Positions 48,070-59,765 of a stretch of DNA of 64,000 bases are shown one piece after another (the first letter of the stretch is position 1; each line of letters starts with the position of its first letter). The stretch lies in contig NC_080694.1 of assembly GCF_030445035.2 (NCBI RefSeq), positions 70,633,147 through 70,697,146 of the forward strand. Direction: 5' to 3'. The notes below the pieces were generated by a model. That model saw only the letters and a list, made by a program, of their open reading frames with translations. It was not told the DNA's origin and did no database searches. The position numbers and the translations under genes were made by a program. Origin of the DNA: Dasypus novemcinctus (lineage: Eukaryota; Chordata; Mammalia; Cingulata; Dasypodidae).

Positions 48070-49790
48070 ATTTATTTTTACTTTATTTTAGTTTTTCTAA
48101 ATTATTATGTATTCTATTTGTAATCTTTAAACCTATCATTACTATTTCATTTTCCTATTAATTGAATTTGGCAATATATTAAACTTCATTTTTGAATAAG
48201 TTTTGGAACACAGAGGGGTTCAACTATGGAAGGAGAAGAATACTTTCATGGGATGTTATTGATGGGGGGCATATGGTTGGGAGAGAGTTCTCCAGGGCAT
48301 GTACATAAGGTACATAAAATGGTTGGATATATGTTGGGTATTTTCATAGTAGTTACAGTTACAAATGACAACAGAGAGAGTACTGAGTTCCTATCCAGTG
48401 GAGCTCTGTTCACTTTCCCCAATGGAACAGCAACAATCCCCCAAGTGCCAGGACAAAGACCAATGAAGAAGGATGGATCAATGATGAGTCCTTGATACTG
48501 ATGACTATGCTTATGAGGCTGTGTGCCTGAAATTTGAACTAGGCCTAGAGCTGCAGGGTGCATAAGAGTTACCTCCTGAAATTCTCCAACTTGCTCAAAT
48601 GTGGCCACTTTCTAGCCTAAACTCAGCATTTAAATGCATTATCTCCCCACACACACACTGTGGGACAAGACTCCCAGGGATGGGCATCCCTGGCACTGAG
48701 GGATTGCTACCAATCACTAAGTGGTGAAGCAACTAGAAAAGGACTTGAATAAAAGGGGGAAATGCTAAAGACAAAAGAGTATATATACCTAAGAGTCTTC
48801 AAAAAGGAGTCAGGAGGTCATCAGATGGGCAGCACTTACGCTCACCTCAGCAGGATGGATCCCAGAGACAGCCAAAGTGGATACAACCACAGAGACTGGT
48901 GCTCCTGAGGGCTTTGGAGACACACAGCTCTATGATCATTGCTGTTGGCTCTGGGGTTCAGTGTATTGTGAGTGTGCCCTACATTGGAATTTGCATTCCT
49001 TAGAGTGATGAAGTTGGACTTGGATGTGAACTTTCTACACATGCCTCTTCTTTCACTTTTACTGACTTGAAGCTGGCACTGGTGTTAGTATATACCCAGG
49101 AGACTTCAATCTCTGGACTAGCCATGTGCCAGCTGGGCCCTGAGCCTTGGCAGAGTTGCAACTCCTACTCTGCTGTTTGTTGGACTTGCACAGGTTGGCT
49201 AACAGGGAGGTGAAGATGGTCAACCACCACAACTGGGAATTGAGAGTGCCTACTACCCCAAGCAGGAGAATCACATCCATCAAACATGTGGGATATAAGC
49301 CTCCTCTCAATATAGAGGTGGAGTGGACATCACCAACCCAGGGTCCACAGGATTAGAGTGAAATTACTGGTATTCTACTATAGAACTATTGTGACTAGTA
49401 ATGGAAGAAACTGTAACATTGATCTTGAGAAAGTGGCCACAGTAGTTGCTGAGGGCAGGGAGAGGGAAGAAGATATGAGATTTGTGGGCATTTTTGGGAG
49501 TTAAGGTTGTCAGAAATTATATTGCAGGGACAGATGCTGGATATTATATAACTTGCTATAACCCACTGAATGTACTGAGGAAGTGTTTAAACTACAATGT
49601 AAACTATAATCCATGCAGTGCAGCAGTGCTCCAAAATGTAGTCACCAAATGCAATGAATGTGCCATAATGATGAAAAGTGTTGTTGATGTGGGAAGGGGG
49701 ATGTGTGGGGTGGACTATATGGGTACCTCCTATGTTTTTTAATATAACATTTTTGGGAACTCTGTACCTTATTAAAAAAAACAGTTTAAT
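48070..49790 (+). mobile_element. L1 3' UTR, longest common-type copy
   Basis: Runs from the AT-rich upstream part (48070-48200), through agttttggaacacagagggg, gagttcctatccagtggagc and the 48780-48930 block, to the G-rich tract (49690-49720), tttttaatataacatttttg and an A-rich tail. It is the best uninterrupted reference in the window for how the other 3' UTR fragments fit together. Confidence 0.85.
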
Positions 49791-49809
49791 AAAAATTGTA
49801 AAAATTTTA

Positions 49810-52212
49810 AAAAAAGAAACCGCGGAGGCAAGAAAGCATAGTATGATATATTAAAGTTACTGAAAGGAAAGAACTACATGTCAATAATTCTTTATCTAGC
49901 AAAACTGTCCTTCGAAAATGAGGGAGATTTTAAAATATTCACAGATAAACAGAAAGTGAGAGTTCATCAACAAGATACCTGCCTTACAAAAAAAAAATAT
50001 ACTGAAGGGAGTACTGTAGGTTGAAAGGAAAAGAAAGAGTAGAGAGGATTGGAGTAGAATGAAGAAATTAAGATTATCAGTAAGGGTAACTAAAAGGGAC
50101 AAAGAGACAAAAATAAAGATATGATGTATAAAAACCAAAGGATAAAATGTTTGAAGTCTTGCCTTTACAATAATAACATTGAATGTTAAAGGATTAAACT
50201 CACCAATTAAAAGTACACACTGGAAGAATGAATTAAAAAAAGTATATTGCAGCAATGTACCGTTTACAAGGGATTCATCTTAGACTGAAAGACACAAATA
50301 GGTTGAAATGAAAGGCTGGAGGAAAAGGTGTAGCTCAGTGGATAAGTGCCTGCTTCACATGTACAGGGTCATGGGTTCAATGCATGGAACCTCTTAAAAT
50401 ATAAATAAATTAAATAAAAATAAAAATAAAAATAAAAAAATAAAGTGAAAGCTTAGAAAAAGATATTCCATACAAACAGTAGACAAAAAAGAGCTGGGGT
50501 AGCTACATACATATCAGACAATATAGACTTTAATCCAAACCTGTTGCAAGAGACACAGAAGGACACTATATTAATAATAGAGATAATCCCCCAAGAAGAA
50601 ATAACCATAAATATTTATGTACCTAACCATATTGCCCCCAAATATGTGAGGCAAACACTGGCAAAATTGAAGGGGAAATAGGCATATTTCCAGTAATACT
50701 GGAGGTTTCAATGCACCATGTTCATCAATAGATAGAATATCTAAACAGAGAATTAATAAGGAAACAGAGAACTTGAATAATATGATAAATGAACTAGACC
50801 TAACTGATATAATAGACATTGCACCCCAAAACAGCAGGGTATGCATTCTTCTCATCCATGCACAGATCATTCTCTAGGACAGAACTCATGCTGAGTCACA
50901 AAACAATCTCAAATATTTTTTAAAAATTGAAATTATACAAAGTGCTCTCTGACCATAATGGAATCAAGCTGGAAATCCATAGCAGGCAAACAAATGGAAT
51001 CTCACAAATATATGGAAGTTAAACAACACCCCCTTAAACAATCATCAGGTAAAGGAAGAAATTGAAAGAGAAATCAGTAAATAACTCTAGATGAATGTAA
51101 ATGAGAAAACAACATATTAAAATGTGTGGGATGCAGCGAAAGAAATGCTGAGAGGTAAAATTTATAGCCCTAAATGCTTACATTGAAAAAGAAGAAAGAG
51201 CTAAAGTCAAACACCATTAATAACTGCACACCTGGACAAACTAGAAAAAGAAGAGCAAACTAATCCCAAAGCAAGCAGAAGGAAAGAAATAACAGACTAG
51301 AGTAGAAATAAATAAAATTTGAAATAGAAAAACAATGAAGAGAATTAACAAAACTAAAAGTTGATTCTTTGAGAAGATCAGTAAAATTGACAAACCCTTC
51401 GCTAGAGTGAACAAAAAAAGAGACAGAAGATGCAAATAAGTAAAATCAGAAATGGGAGGGGCGTATTACCACTGACTGGACAGAAATAAAAAGATCATAA
51501 TAGGATACTGTGAACAACTATGCAAACAAAATAGACAATCTAGATGAAATGGACAAATTCCTAGAAACGCATGTACAACTTTCATTGATTCTAGAAGAAA
51601 TAGAAGAGTTTAACAGACCAGTTCAAGTAAAGATTTTGAATCAGTCATCGAAACCCACCCAAAAAGGAAAAGCTCAAGACCAGATGGCTTCACAGGGGAA
51701 TTATATCAATCAGTCCAAGAAGAATTAATACCATTTCTGCATAAACACTTCCAAAAAATTGAAGAGGAGGGAACAATACTTAACTCATTCCATGAAGCCA
51801 ACATTACCCTAATATCAATGCCAGATAAAAATGCTACTAGAAAAGATTATAGATCAACTTATCTAATGAATATAGATGCAAAAATCCTCAACAAAATATT
51901 TAAAATGGAATCCAACAGAACATTAGAAGAATTATACATCTTGTTCAATTGAGCTTTATCCTAGGTATACAAGGGCAATTCAACACAAGATGATCAATTA
52001 ATGTAATATACCACATTAACAAACCAAAAAGGGAAAATCCACAAAAATATCTTGACTGACATAGAAAAGGCATTTGACAAAATCCAGCATCCTTTCTTGA
52101 TAAGAAACAAACAAACAAAAAGTTTGAAAGCTAAGAATAGAAGGACACTTCCAGAACATTAAAAAGGGCATGTATTTAAAACCGATAACTAACATGTGCT
52201 CAAAGTTGAAAG
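49810..52212 (+). mobile_element. L1 ORF1 end to ORF2 reverse transcriptase, broken
   Basis: Starts in the ORF1 C-terminal part (gcaagaaagcatagtatg, then ctagcaaaactgtccttcga). ORF2 begins near 50150 with aacattgaatgttaaagg. A DAS-SINE sits at 50318-50445. Endonuclease pieces read NELDLTDI and CILLIHAQIIL. The reverse transcriptase piece near 52050-52090 reads [13 protein letters not shown]. The element stops near 52212, before the FADD motif. Many stops and shifts, inactive. Confidence 0.88.
50318..50445 (+). mobile_element. Short DAS-type SINE inside an L1
   Basis: tRNA-like head with gtgtagctcagtggataagt (A box) and catgggttcaatgcatgg (B box), followed directly by an A-rich tail of aaataaaaataaaa units. 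The flanks tgaaaggctgg and tgaaagcttag look like a decayed target duplication of the L1 sequence. It is a simple tRNA-plus-tail SINE, not a tRNA gene. Confidence 0.8.
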
Positions 52213-52214
52213 AT

Positions 52215-53375
52215 TAAGTCTTCAATTTCAGTAATTCTGTTTAGTTCCTTTTAAAAATATCTCTTTATTGAAATGCTCATATTTATTTATTAATTGTTTT
52301 CTTTATATCCTTTAGTTCTTTCTCCATGTTTTCTTTTATTTCCTTGAGTTTATTGAGGATCTTTAAAAAAAAATCTTTGGTATATTCAAAACTTTTTTGA
52401 TGGTTTCTGGATTTTTATCTTGTTCCATTGGTTGGGCCATCACTTCCTATTTCTTTGTTTGTGAACCTTTTCGTTCACACTGTACATTTTAATATTTAAT
52501 ATTTTAATATTTTATATATTATATATTTAAATATTTTAATAAGTTAGCATTGGAATTTCATCCCTCACCTGTCTGTTACCTAATTCCATATCTAGCTATT
52601 GATATGACTTTGATTTCCTAGAGTTCCAGGAGCTAACAAAAACCAACAAACTGAAACAAAAGTATCCTTCACAGTTTTTACAAATGGTCTCCTTCAGAAT
52701 TTAGCCCTCTTATCAATAAGATTTGCCCAAAGCAAATGCAAAGTAGAGTGTCCTCTTTTTCTTTTCTGAGCCATTCTGGTAACTGCTTTTTGTTCTGGGC
52801 CTGTGCCTGTTTGTGGTATTTTGAATCCTCCCATTTACAGGAATGCCCCCTCTACTCCATGTGAAATACAGTTTTGCTCCCTCCTGGGTGCTCTACGTTG
52901 ATTTAATGCAGGTAATCCTTTGCCCCAGGCCATTTTAACTTCAACTGCTTTAAATATCTATAATCTGCTTCTCTGTCTAAAAGACAAGATATGGTAGGTC
53001 AGGCTTAAAATTCAGTGATTTAGGCTTCTACTTGGTAGAAGACAGAGAAAGACCTTATTATATGAGTAGATGTTTATATTCTCCCTAGGGAACATGGCCA
53101 TGAATCCACAATAGGCATACAGGCGGACTGCATACTTGGGGAGGTGTGGGGAGGACTCGCAAGGACACCATGAGATTCACCTTCAATTTTCCAAGCTATG
53201 TTTCCTTGATTTAGCACTAGTCCAATAACTGCTACCTTTTAACTATTTTCAAGAATTTTTTTAGGAATGTGACTCTGTCAGTTTTTGCTAGTTGGTCAAA
53301 TATTATGTGGGGGAACAACACCCTGGAGCTATTTACACCATGATCTTGGTCGACCAGAAGTGCGGGGCTGCAAGT
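52215..53375 (-). mobile_element. L1 5' UTR and ORF1 start, antisense fragment
   Basis: Read on the minus strand it starts near 53375 with gcacttctggtcgaccaaga, similar to an L1 5' end, and reaches ORF1 near 52400-52220, where the sequence aagatcctcaataaactcaa then gaaaacatggagaaagaac encodes the usual lysine-rich coiled-coil start. It abuts the sense L1 at about 52212 in inverted orientation. ORF2 is absent from this piece. Confidence 0.65.
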
Positions 53376-56300
53376 TTTTAATTGATATGATATGCTATGA
53401 ATTTAGATATAAATAAATTCTCTCCAACTGAGAGAGAGCAAATATATTCTCCTACTACTGGGTTTGTTTGTCTTCTTATTCCTCTGCTTCTGTATTTTCA
53501 TATACAGAAACTCATGAGGATTGTTTCAATTTATTTAATACAGAAATCTATCTTAACAAGTGTTTTAAAGTTTAAGGATTAAAAATGAGCAAGTATTTAT
53601 AAAATATTAAGACCATTAGTTACCCATGGCATTTCACTTAATTTTATTACTACTTCTTTAATAAACATATTTATATATTCAATATAAAATTTTCAGACTT
53701 TATTATAATAACTAGACAAAAATAATGAATTTATTTCAGTTCAGCAAAAGCTGGTGAAATTTTACTTTTCATGTACAGTATCATTCGTATCAAAGGAAAT
53801 TCTGTACTTGCTGAATCTACAAGTGACCTCATTGCTATCAATTACATATGGAAGGTTTTAAGTTTGTTGCTATTATGTATGTCAAGTTATGGAGCAAACA
53901 GAGCACCACTAACCTAGAAACAGCCATAGGAAGTAATAGATCACATGGAAAATACCCCAAAATCAATGAATTATGTGGAAAGCATCAAAATGATTTGAAG
54001 AATAATTTGTGCCTAAGATTTTATGACTCAGGAAGCAATATTTTTGTCCAGTTAGAGGATACGTTTACTTACCTCCTCTGAGCCTCAGTTTTCTTTTGGT
54101 GAAATGGGAATAGTTTTAATTCTTCCTTCAATGGATTTTTGTAAGTATTAAATTAGCTAATATATATAGAAAACTCAGAACCATAATATCACATAAAAAT
54201 CACAAGTTAAGTATTCATTATTATCATATTTGGAATCTACATATGATACCAAAGACTTATTAATTGTGATGAATATATACTAAACTCTCCAGCAAAGCAA
54301 CGAAAATGGAAATTCAATACAAAGATGGACAAAGAACATGGCCGTGATAAAAGTTATTAAAAAGTTAGATGGAAGATCACCTAGAGATACTCCTTATATT
54401 AAAATGATAATATTCATAATACATCAAAAAGTGAGGATACGCTTTGAAGCTGCAAGCATTATCCTCCCAAACAAAAAGAAATGTGAGCTTTGGGATCCAA
54501 ATTTAAAGTAAATGTATTACTGTTATTATGAAAGTCATGAGTCATATTTAGAAACAAAAAAACAATACTACTTCCTTGATTCCTCTTTCTTTAGCTTCCT
54601 CAGAAACACAGTAAAAATTACATTGAAAATAATAAGCTTCTGGTATAAATCAGTGGGCTGTGACTAGTCCACACTCCCTAAATCTTATTGCCAATTTTCT
54701 TTTCACTTTAGAAGTCAAAGATTATTTTCCAAGGGAGCCTGCAAATAAGAAAGTGAATTTATTCCTCTGTCTCAGGAAATAAGAAAATCAACTAAAGCAA
54801 AAGAGAGTTGTGTTGTTGTCCATGGTTTTGAAACAAAAAACCAAGAATTCCAAGGGAAGAAATGGTAAGAAAAGGGGAGAAATAGAATTTAAGATAGGAA
54901 TTTCACAAAGCTATTTCCTCACATCACAGGTGTGGAAAAGTACCCTGTTCATTTTTATAACACTTCTCAGCACCCAGGGGACAGATTTTCTGTGGATTTT
55001 CATGGCTAGAGATCTGTGGCTCATAAAAAAGCAAGCAGAACTTCAGAAAAGTAGGAAGAGGCTTTGAAAGAGAAAGAAGTTATCCTGCAATCCCAACATG
55101 AGTTATCACTTTAAATGTTATTCTACAATTTATAATCACTGAAAGTGTAGCCCTGAAAGCTTTGTTGCCTGTGAATTTGAACATTCAAATAGGTAAGTAT
55201 AAACTAGGACATAGGCTGGGAAGTTGCCCATACATTTTACCTGTTTGTAAGTGATCCATCTTCTTGCTATTATTAAAGTTAAATGCCCAGGATTTAAAGT
55301 CAATTTCCTATCTTAGAGTAGACCTCTCTTTGTTGTTGTTGGTTATAAAGCCACTTTACTTCCTATATTTTTATTGCCATATCTCATTTTCAATTCATCA
55401 AGCCTGATTTCTAGTCATTCACCAAAGAAAATCTGTAATCTCTAAATATTTAAATTGTTGTGGAATGGTTTAGTACTGATTAAAATGATTTCAAGTTTTC
55501 TTTAAAATTTCAAAAGAGATTTTTTCTATTGGATCTTTATATTATATAATTCTGTTTTGTAGTAGAGAGAATCAAAATGATACTTTGTGTATCATCTACA
55601 TTTATATAGGGATGATGAAATTTGGTAAGTACACAGCATTATTCAAGGCTATGAAAAAACCTATTGGAATGTTTAAAAAGCAACTCTTAATTGAAGTATA
55701 ATAGAGATTAGATCATTTCTCAAAATGTTGACCACTTATAAAACTTAAAAATTCAGGGGCTCCTAAAAGTGATCTCTAATTCATTCACTTTTTACTCTAG
55801 TCATCCCAAACATTTTCTACTACCCTAATAGATTTCTAAAGCCTTCAATGATTCCCATTTTGTGAAAACTCATCAGTGGCCATATTGCTCTTCATATGAC
55901 CTTAAAGTTCTTACTCTTCTCTTAGTGCCTCCCACTCCTATAAGGTTCTCACATGAACTTGCTTCTTCCAACCCAAAATACATGTTCTACATTTTGAAAT
56001 GAAAAGACAAAGAGGGAACTATATCACAAGATATATTTACTTTTGTCAATGCACCCAAGGGGGATAATGCCAGGTACTTTGCAAATGATGTGGGAAAGTA
56101 GATTCGAAGGATTTTCTGACTTTCCGTAAATAGCCCAAATTTTGTTAAATATTCTTCTTTTTATATTATAATTAACTTATTTGCAATTCCTCAATAGTTT
56201 AACATAGCTAGAGAAAAAAATATTATTTCACCTGTGCAAAGGATTAAAATCAATTAATTCCTTTTGTAGGAAACGTGAATGTTTTTGATGGAAAGTGAGG

Positions 56301-56954
56301 GCAAGGAAGAAAACATTACTCAAATGAGAAGAACTGTGAATTTATGTGGACTTTGGGGGAGCTGATGCTAGGCAGTCATACTTCTGGTGTGGGGGAAGCC
56401 CCCATGACTGTCAGTGTCCTGTTAATGAACTACAAGTGAAGAAATTGTAGTTCACTTCACACAGATTATCCACCAATATCTGAAGAGAGATTTTATTTAA
56501 GGCAAATTGAAAGTGGGATTTAAGGAAACTGATCATAAAAGAAGTTAGAATTTTATGGAAGCTGAAGTCACAGCTTGCTCAAGGAGAGTCAGTATTGTGT
56601 GATCTATCAGAGTAAACCCAGAGTCCATCGGATGAAGGATTTCCTTCCCAGGGATCCAGGGAAGCAGGAAATGAAGCAAAGCGCCAGGACAACTGGAGAA
56701 TTTCCATAGCATAACCTTACTCATCACAGAAGTAAATGGGGATCCAGTCTTGAGAAAATATTAAGTCGAGATTAGAGGAAGAAACTAAACTTATCAACAG
56801 ATGTGGCAATGGTAAAATTTCAATTATCTTAATAATGGAGTCTCGTTTCCTAGCCTACTTAGGGCTTGGTGATGCTTGCAGGTAGAAGAACGTGAAGGGT
56901 TCATTCAGAAAGAGGACTCCTCAGGTCCTATTTACATTATGAAATGAGGTAAAG
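53376..56954. other. Unique DNA with MIR and L2 traces, no gene seen
   Basis: 54060-54155 (acctcctctgagcctcagtt, then ggtgaaatgggaatagtttt) is a MIR fragment. 55780-55990 (ttcaatgattcccattttgt, then ccttaaagttcttactcttc) looks like a weak L2 piece. Elsewhere no gene, RNA or domain is recognised. The open frames at 53397, 53848 and 54810 have no known domain. Confidence 0.5.
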
Positions 56955-56967
56955 CTATCAGTGTTTT
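56955..56967. repeat. Target duplication of a DAS-SINE
   Basis: CTATCAGTGTTTT is repeated exactly at 57396-57408 on the far side of the SINE. Confidence 0.9.
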
Positions 56968-57395
56968 TTTTTTTTAAAGATACATCCACTTTATTTTTTT
57001 TTAATTAAGTGTTTTCTATTTTTTTTCCTTTCTTTTTTTAAGATTTATTTATTTATTTAAATCCTCCCCCCCCACCCCCAGTTGTCTGTTGTCTGTTCTC
57101 TGTGTCTGTTTCTTTGTCCGCTTCTGTTGTCGTCAGCGGCTCGGGAAGTGTGGGCGGTGCCATTCCTGGGTAGGCTGCACTTTCTTTCGAGCTGGGTGGT
57201 TCTCCTTACGGGGCACACTCATTGCGCGTGGGGCTCCCCTACGCGGGGGACACCCCTGCGTGGCAGGGCACTCCTTGTGCGCATCAGCACTGCGCATGGG
57301 CCAGCTTCACACGGGTCAAGGAGGCCCGGGGTTTGAACCACGGACCTCCCATGTGGTAGACGGACGCCCTGACCACTGGGCCAAGTCCGTTTCCC
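56968..57395 (-). mobile_element. DAS-SINE, well preserved, antisense
   Basis: On the minus strand the head starts at 57395 with gggaaacggacttggcccag, an A-box region, followed by the B box (ggtttgaacc region, visible on the plus strand at 57330-57340). The body continues with the tail near 57030-57060 (aaataaataaataaatctt) and a longer, mixed A-rich tail to 56968. The exact 13-bp target duplication and the low divergence from what I remember of the family suggest a young insertion. Open frames on the plus strand (57089-57436) are not genes. Confidence 0.92.
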
Positions 57396-57408
57396 CTATC
57401 AGTGTTTT

Positions 57409-57867
57409 AAAAGGCTTTTTAGAAATTTCTTTGTAGACTGTGGTTGCTTCAACACTGTCTGAAGTGAAAATCCTTCAGTTGATATTTTACTAGACGTCTT
57501 GATACCCGGACAATAGAGTGCTTAAAAACGCCACCCTGTAAAACTAACATAGTAAGATGAAAGAAAAGTATCAGAATGTAAATGCTCAGAGACAGAAGTT
57601 TGTAGACTGACCATGAGGATATATGAGAAAAAGGAAAATATAAAAAGAAATCTGCTAAAAATCAAAGACCATCTGAACGCCTTTCCAAGGGTAGCATTAA
57701 TGATTAGCGATCTAATGATCCATGATCTGTATAAGCTCTGTGTTTCGGGTCATTTAAAACAACAGTCTCCCTCAAAACATTTTTGCCTTGGAGAAAAAAT
57801 TCTGGGCTGAAAAGAATTGACTCTCCACAGTGCTTGATTCCCAGGTGTTATTATTTCTTTACTTCTA
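57409..57867. other. Upstream flank of the OR pseudogene
   Basis: From about 57690 it aligns, inverted, with 2825-3020 upstream of the intact OR12D2-like gene. The end, ttatttctttacttctag followed by tg, is a probable splice acceptor two bases before the start codon. Nothing else is recognised. Confidence 0.55.
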
Positions 57868-58808
57868 GTGATGCTAAATCAAACCTCAGTCACTGAATTT
57901 TTCCTCCTGGGAGTGACTGACATAGAAGAGCTGCAGCCTCTTCTCTTTCTTTTTGTTTTCCTCACCATCTACATCTGCAATGTGCCTGGGAATGGGGCCA
58001 TCCTGATGATCTTCATCTCTGACCTAATACTCCACTCTCTGATGTACTTCTTCCTGGGAAAACTTTCATGCCTTTATAACTTCTAATCCACGGTGACACT
58101 GCTAAAGATTCTGGAGAACTTAGAGTCTTGACACAAAGCAATTTCTTTCTTGGGACGTATAAGCCAGTTGCATTTCTTCCGATTCCTGGGCAGCCCAGAG
58201 CCCTTGCTGTTGGGCATGATGGCCTTGGACCCCTTTGTGGCTATCTGCAGATCACTTCATTACACTGTCATCATTACTCATCAGTTCTGCATCCAGATGG
58301 CTGGCACAGTCTGGGTCATTGGTTGCTTCAATGCCCTGGTGCACTCCATAATGATCTCTTACTTGAACTTCTGTGGTTCCAACCATATCCATCACTTCTT
58401 CAGTGATGTTAAGCCACTGCTGGGACTGGCCTGTGGGAATGTTGAGCTCAACAAATGGCTGCTTAATACTGTCACAGGGACCATTGCCATGGGCCCCTTC
58501 TTTCTGACACTTCTCTCCTATTTCTACATTCTCACCTTTCTCTTCTTTAAGACTCATTCTTGCAGTGTGCTTCACAAAACACTGTCCACTTGTGCTTCCC
58601 AGCTCATGGTAGTTATTCTCTTCAATGCTCCTGTTCTCTTCACTTACATTAGTCCTGCCTCAGGTTACTCCATAGATCAGGGTGTGTTCATTGCTCTCGT
58701 GTACTTGTGGTCACTCCTGTACTAAATCTCCTGATTTATACCTTGAAGAACAAGGAGATAAAGGGGACCTTGAGTAGGGCAATCAGAAGGAAGCTCTCAC
58801 AAGAGTGA
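57868..58808 (+). pseudogene. OR12D2-like pseudogene: Olfactory receptor pseudogene, OR12D2-like
   Basis: Same subfamily as 1889-2824, in opposite orientation. The first part reads MMLNQTSVTEFFLLGVTDIE with the NQTS sequon, GNGAILMI and LHSLMYFFLG. Two in-frame stops follow, TAA at 58084-58086 and TGA at 58126-58128. The frame then stays open to 58725 and includes MALDPFVAIC, where the DRY arginine is a proline, and KTLSTCASQ instead of KALSTCASH. Near 58703-58708 one base is missing relative to the intact copy, and the reading continues in another frame as VVTPVLNLLIYTLKNKEIKG, ending at TGA 58806-58808. The TM7 NPLIY is NLLIY. One extra codon in TM1 (LFLFVFL against LFIVFL) is also seen. 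The number of lesions points to loss well before the present. Confidence 0.93.
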
Positions 58809-59765
58809 ACTTGGAGAACTCTTCTGACACATAAATAAGCAGTCATGAGATAGTTGAAATGTCAATGTACACTGACTCTCAAACTGATGACAATGTGTAT
58901 TCAAGATGGAATTGGACACAGAAAAGATAAATGGGAACATCTAGCATTTCTAGGAGTTACAAAGAAATGATGAACAGATTGGACCCTAGACATGGAACCA
59001 TAATGCTAAATTGGTTTTTGTGATGTCAGTGGATATAACTGTTTGTTATATGATCTGTGTTCTTCTATGAAACCAGATGTACAAATATGCCTATGTGGTT
59101 AATGCTTAGTACTCTTTATCTCTTTATCCCTTTTGGTTAACACATTTTAATATGAGCATTAATATTTCCATAGTTAATATTATTAATATGTTTTGTAAAA
59201 TTTAACTTAGGGTAATGATAACTCAATTGAAAAATCAAATGATAACCTACATACTAATTAAGGAGAATGTTTAAGAGATATGTCATGGTTATTGTTTTCC
59301 ATACATGAAGAAAAATAAATAATTAAAGCCAATGACATAGTAAGCACAGATTAAAGGAAACAAAGTAATTAATATTTCAGCAGAGATATCTAGAAACTCC
59401 ATCTCCAGACAAAGAAATCACCTCACCAAACAGTCATGATTATTGTGAAATATTAAAAGTGTAGGCAGACTGAAAATTAATTTCTTTCTATCTCATTATT
59501 AATATATTCTCTTTTAGTAATTGGTCAGTGAAAATTATGACTTTCTAAATATTTTCTACTCTTTGGTTTTGTTTCCATATTTCTATCCCTTTTGAAAGAT
59601 CGTAGTGTAATACAATGGAAAACAGGTGAAATATGAAGTCATCAAAATTTTCTTTTCCTGGCACATACTCATACTACCTAAAAAACTATGAAGTCATAGT
59701 TGCTGAGGTGTTTCTAGAGTTAAGAGCCAAATGGTGTTATGTTCCTCACTTTGAAGATATATAAG
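58809..59765. other. 3' flank of the OR pseudogene (second arm of duplication)
   Basis: Aligns by eye, inverted, with 930-1888. Shared landmarks in the same order: tgttcttctatgaaaccaga, aacttagggtaatgataac, agccaatgacatagtaagca, ctagagttaagag. Confidence 0.75.

Noticed and set aside
50318-50390. Possible tRNA gene
   Set aside because: A and B boxes are visible, but the sequence runs directly into an A-rich tail within an L1 and has near direct repeats, so it is a SINE head.
57082-57436. Open frames of 84 and 115 codons
   Set aside because: They lie within the antisense DAS-SINE and end beyond its target duplication.
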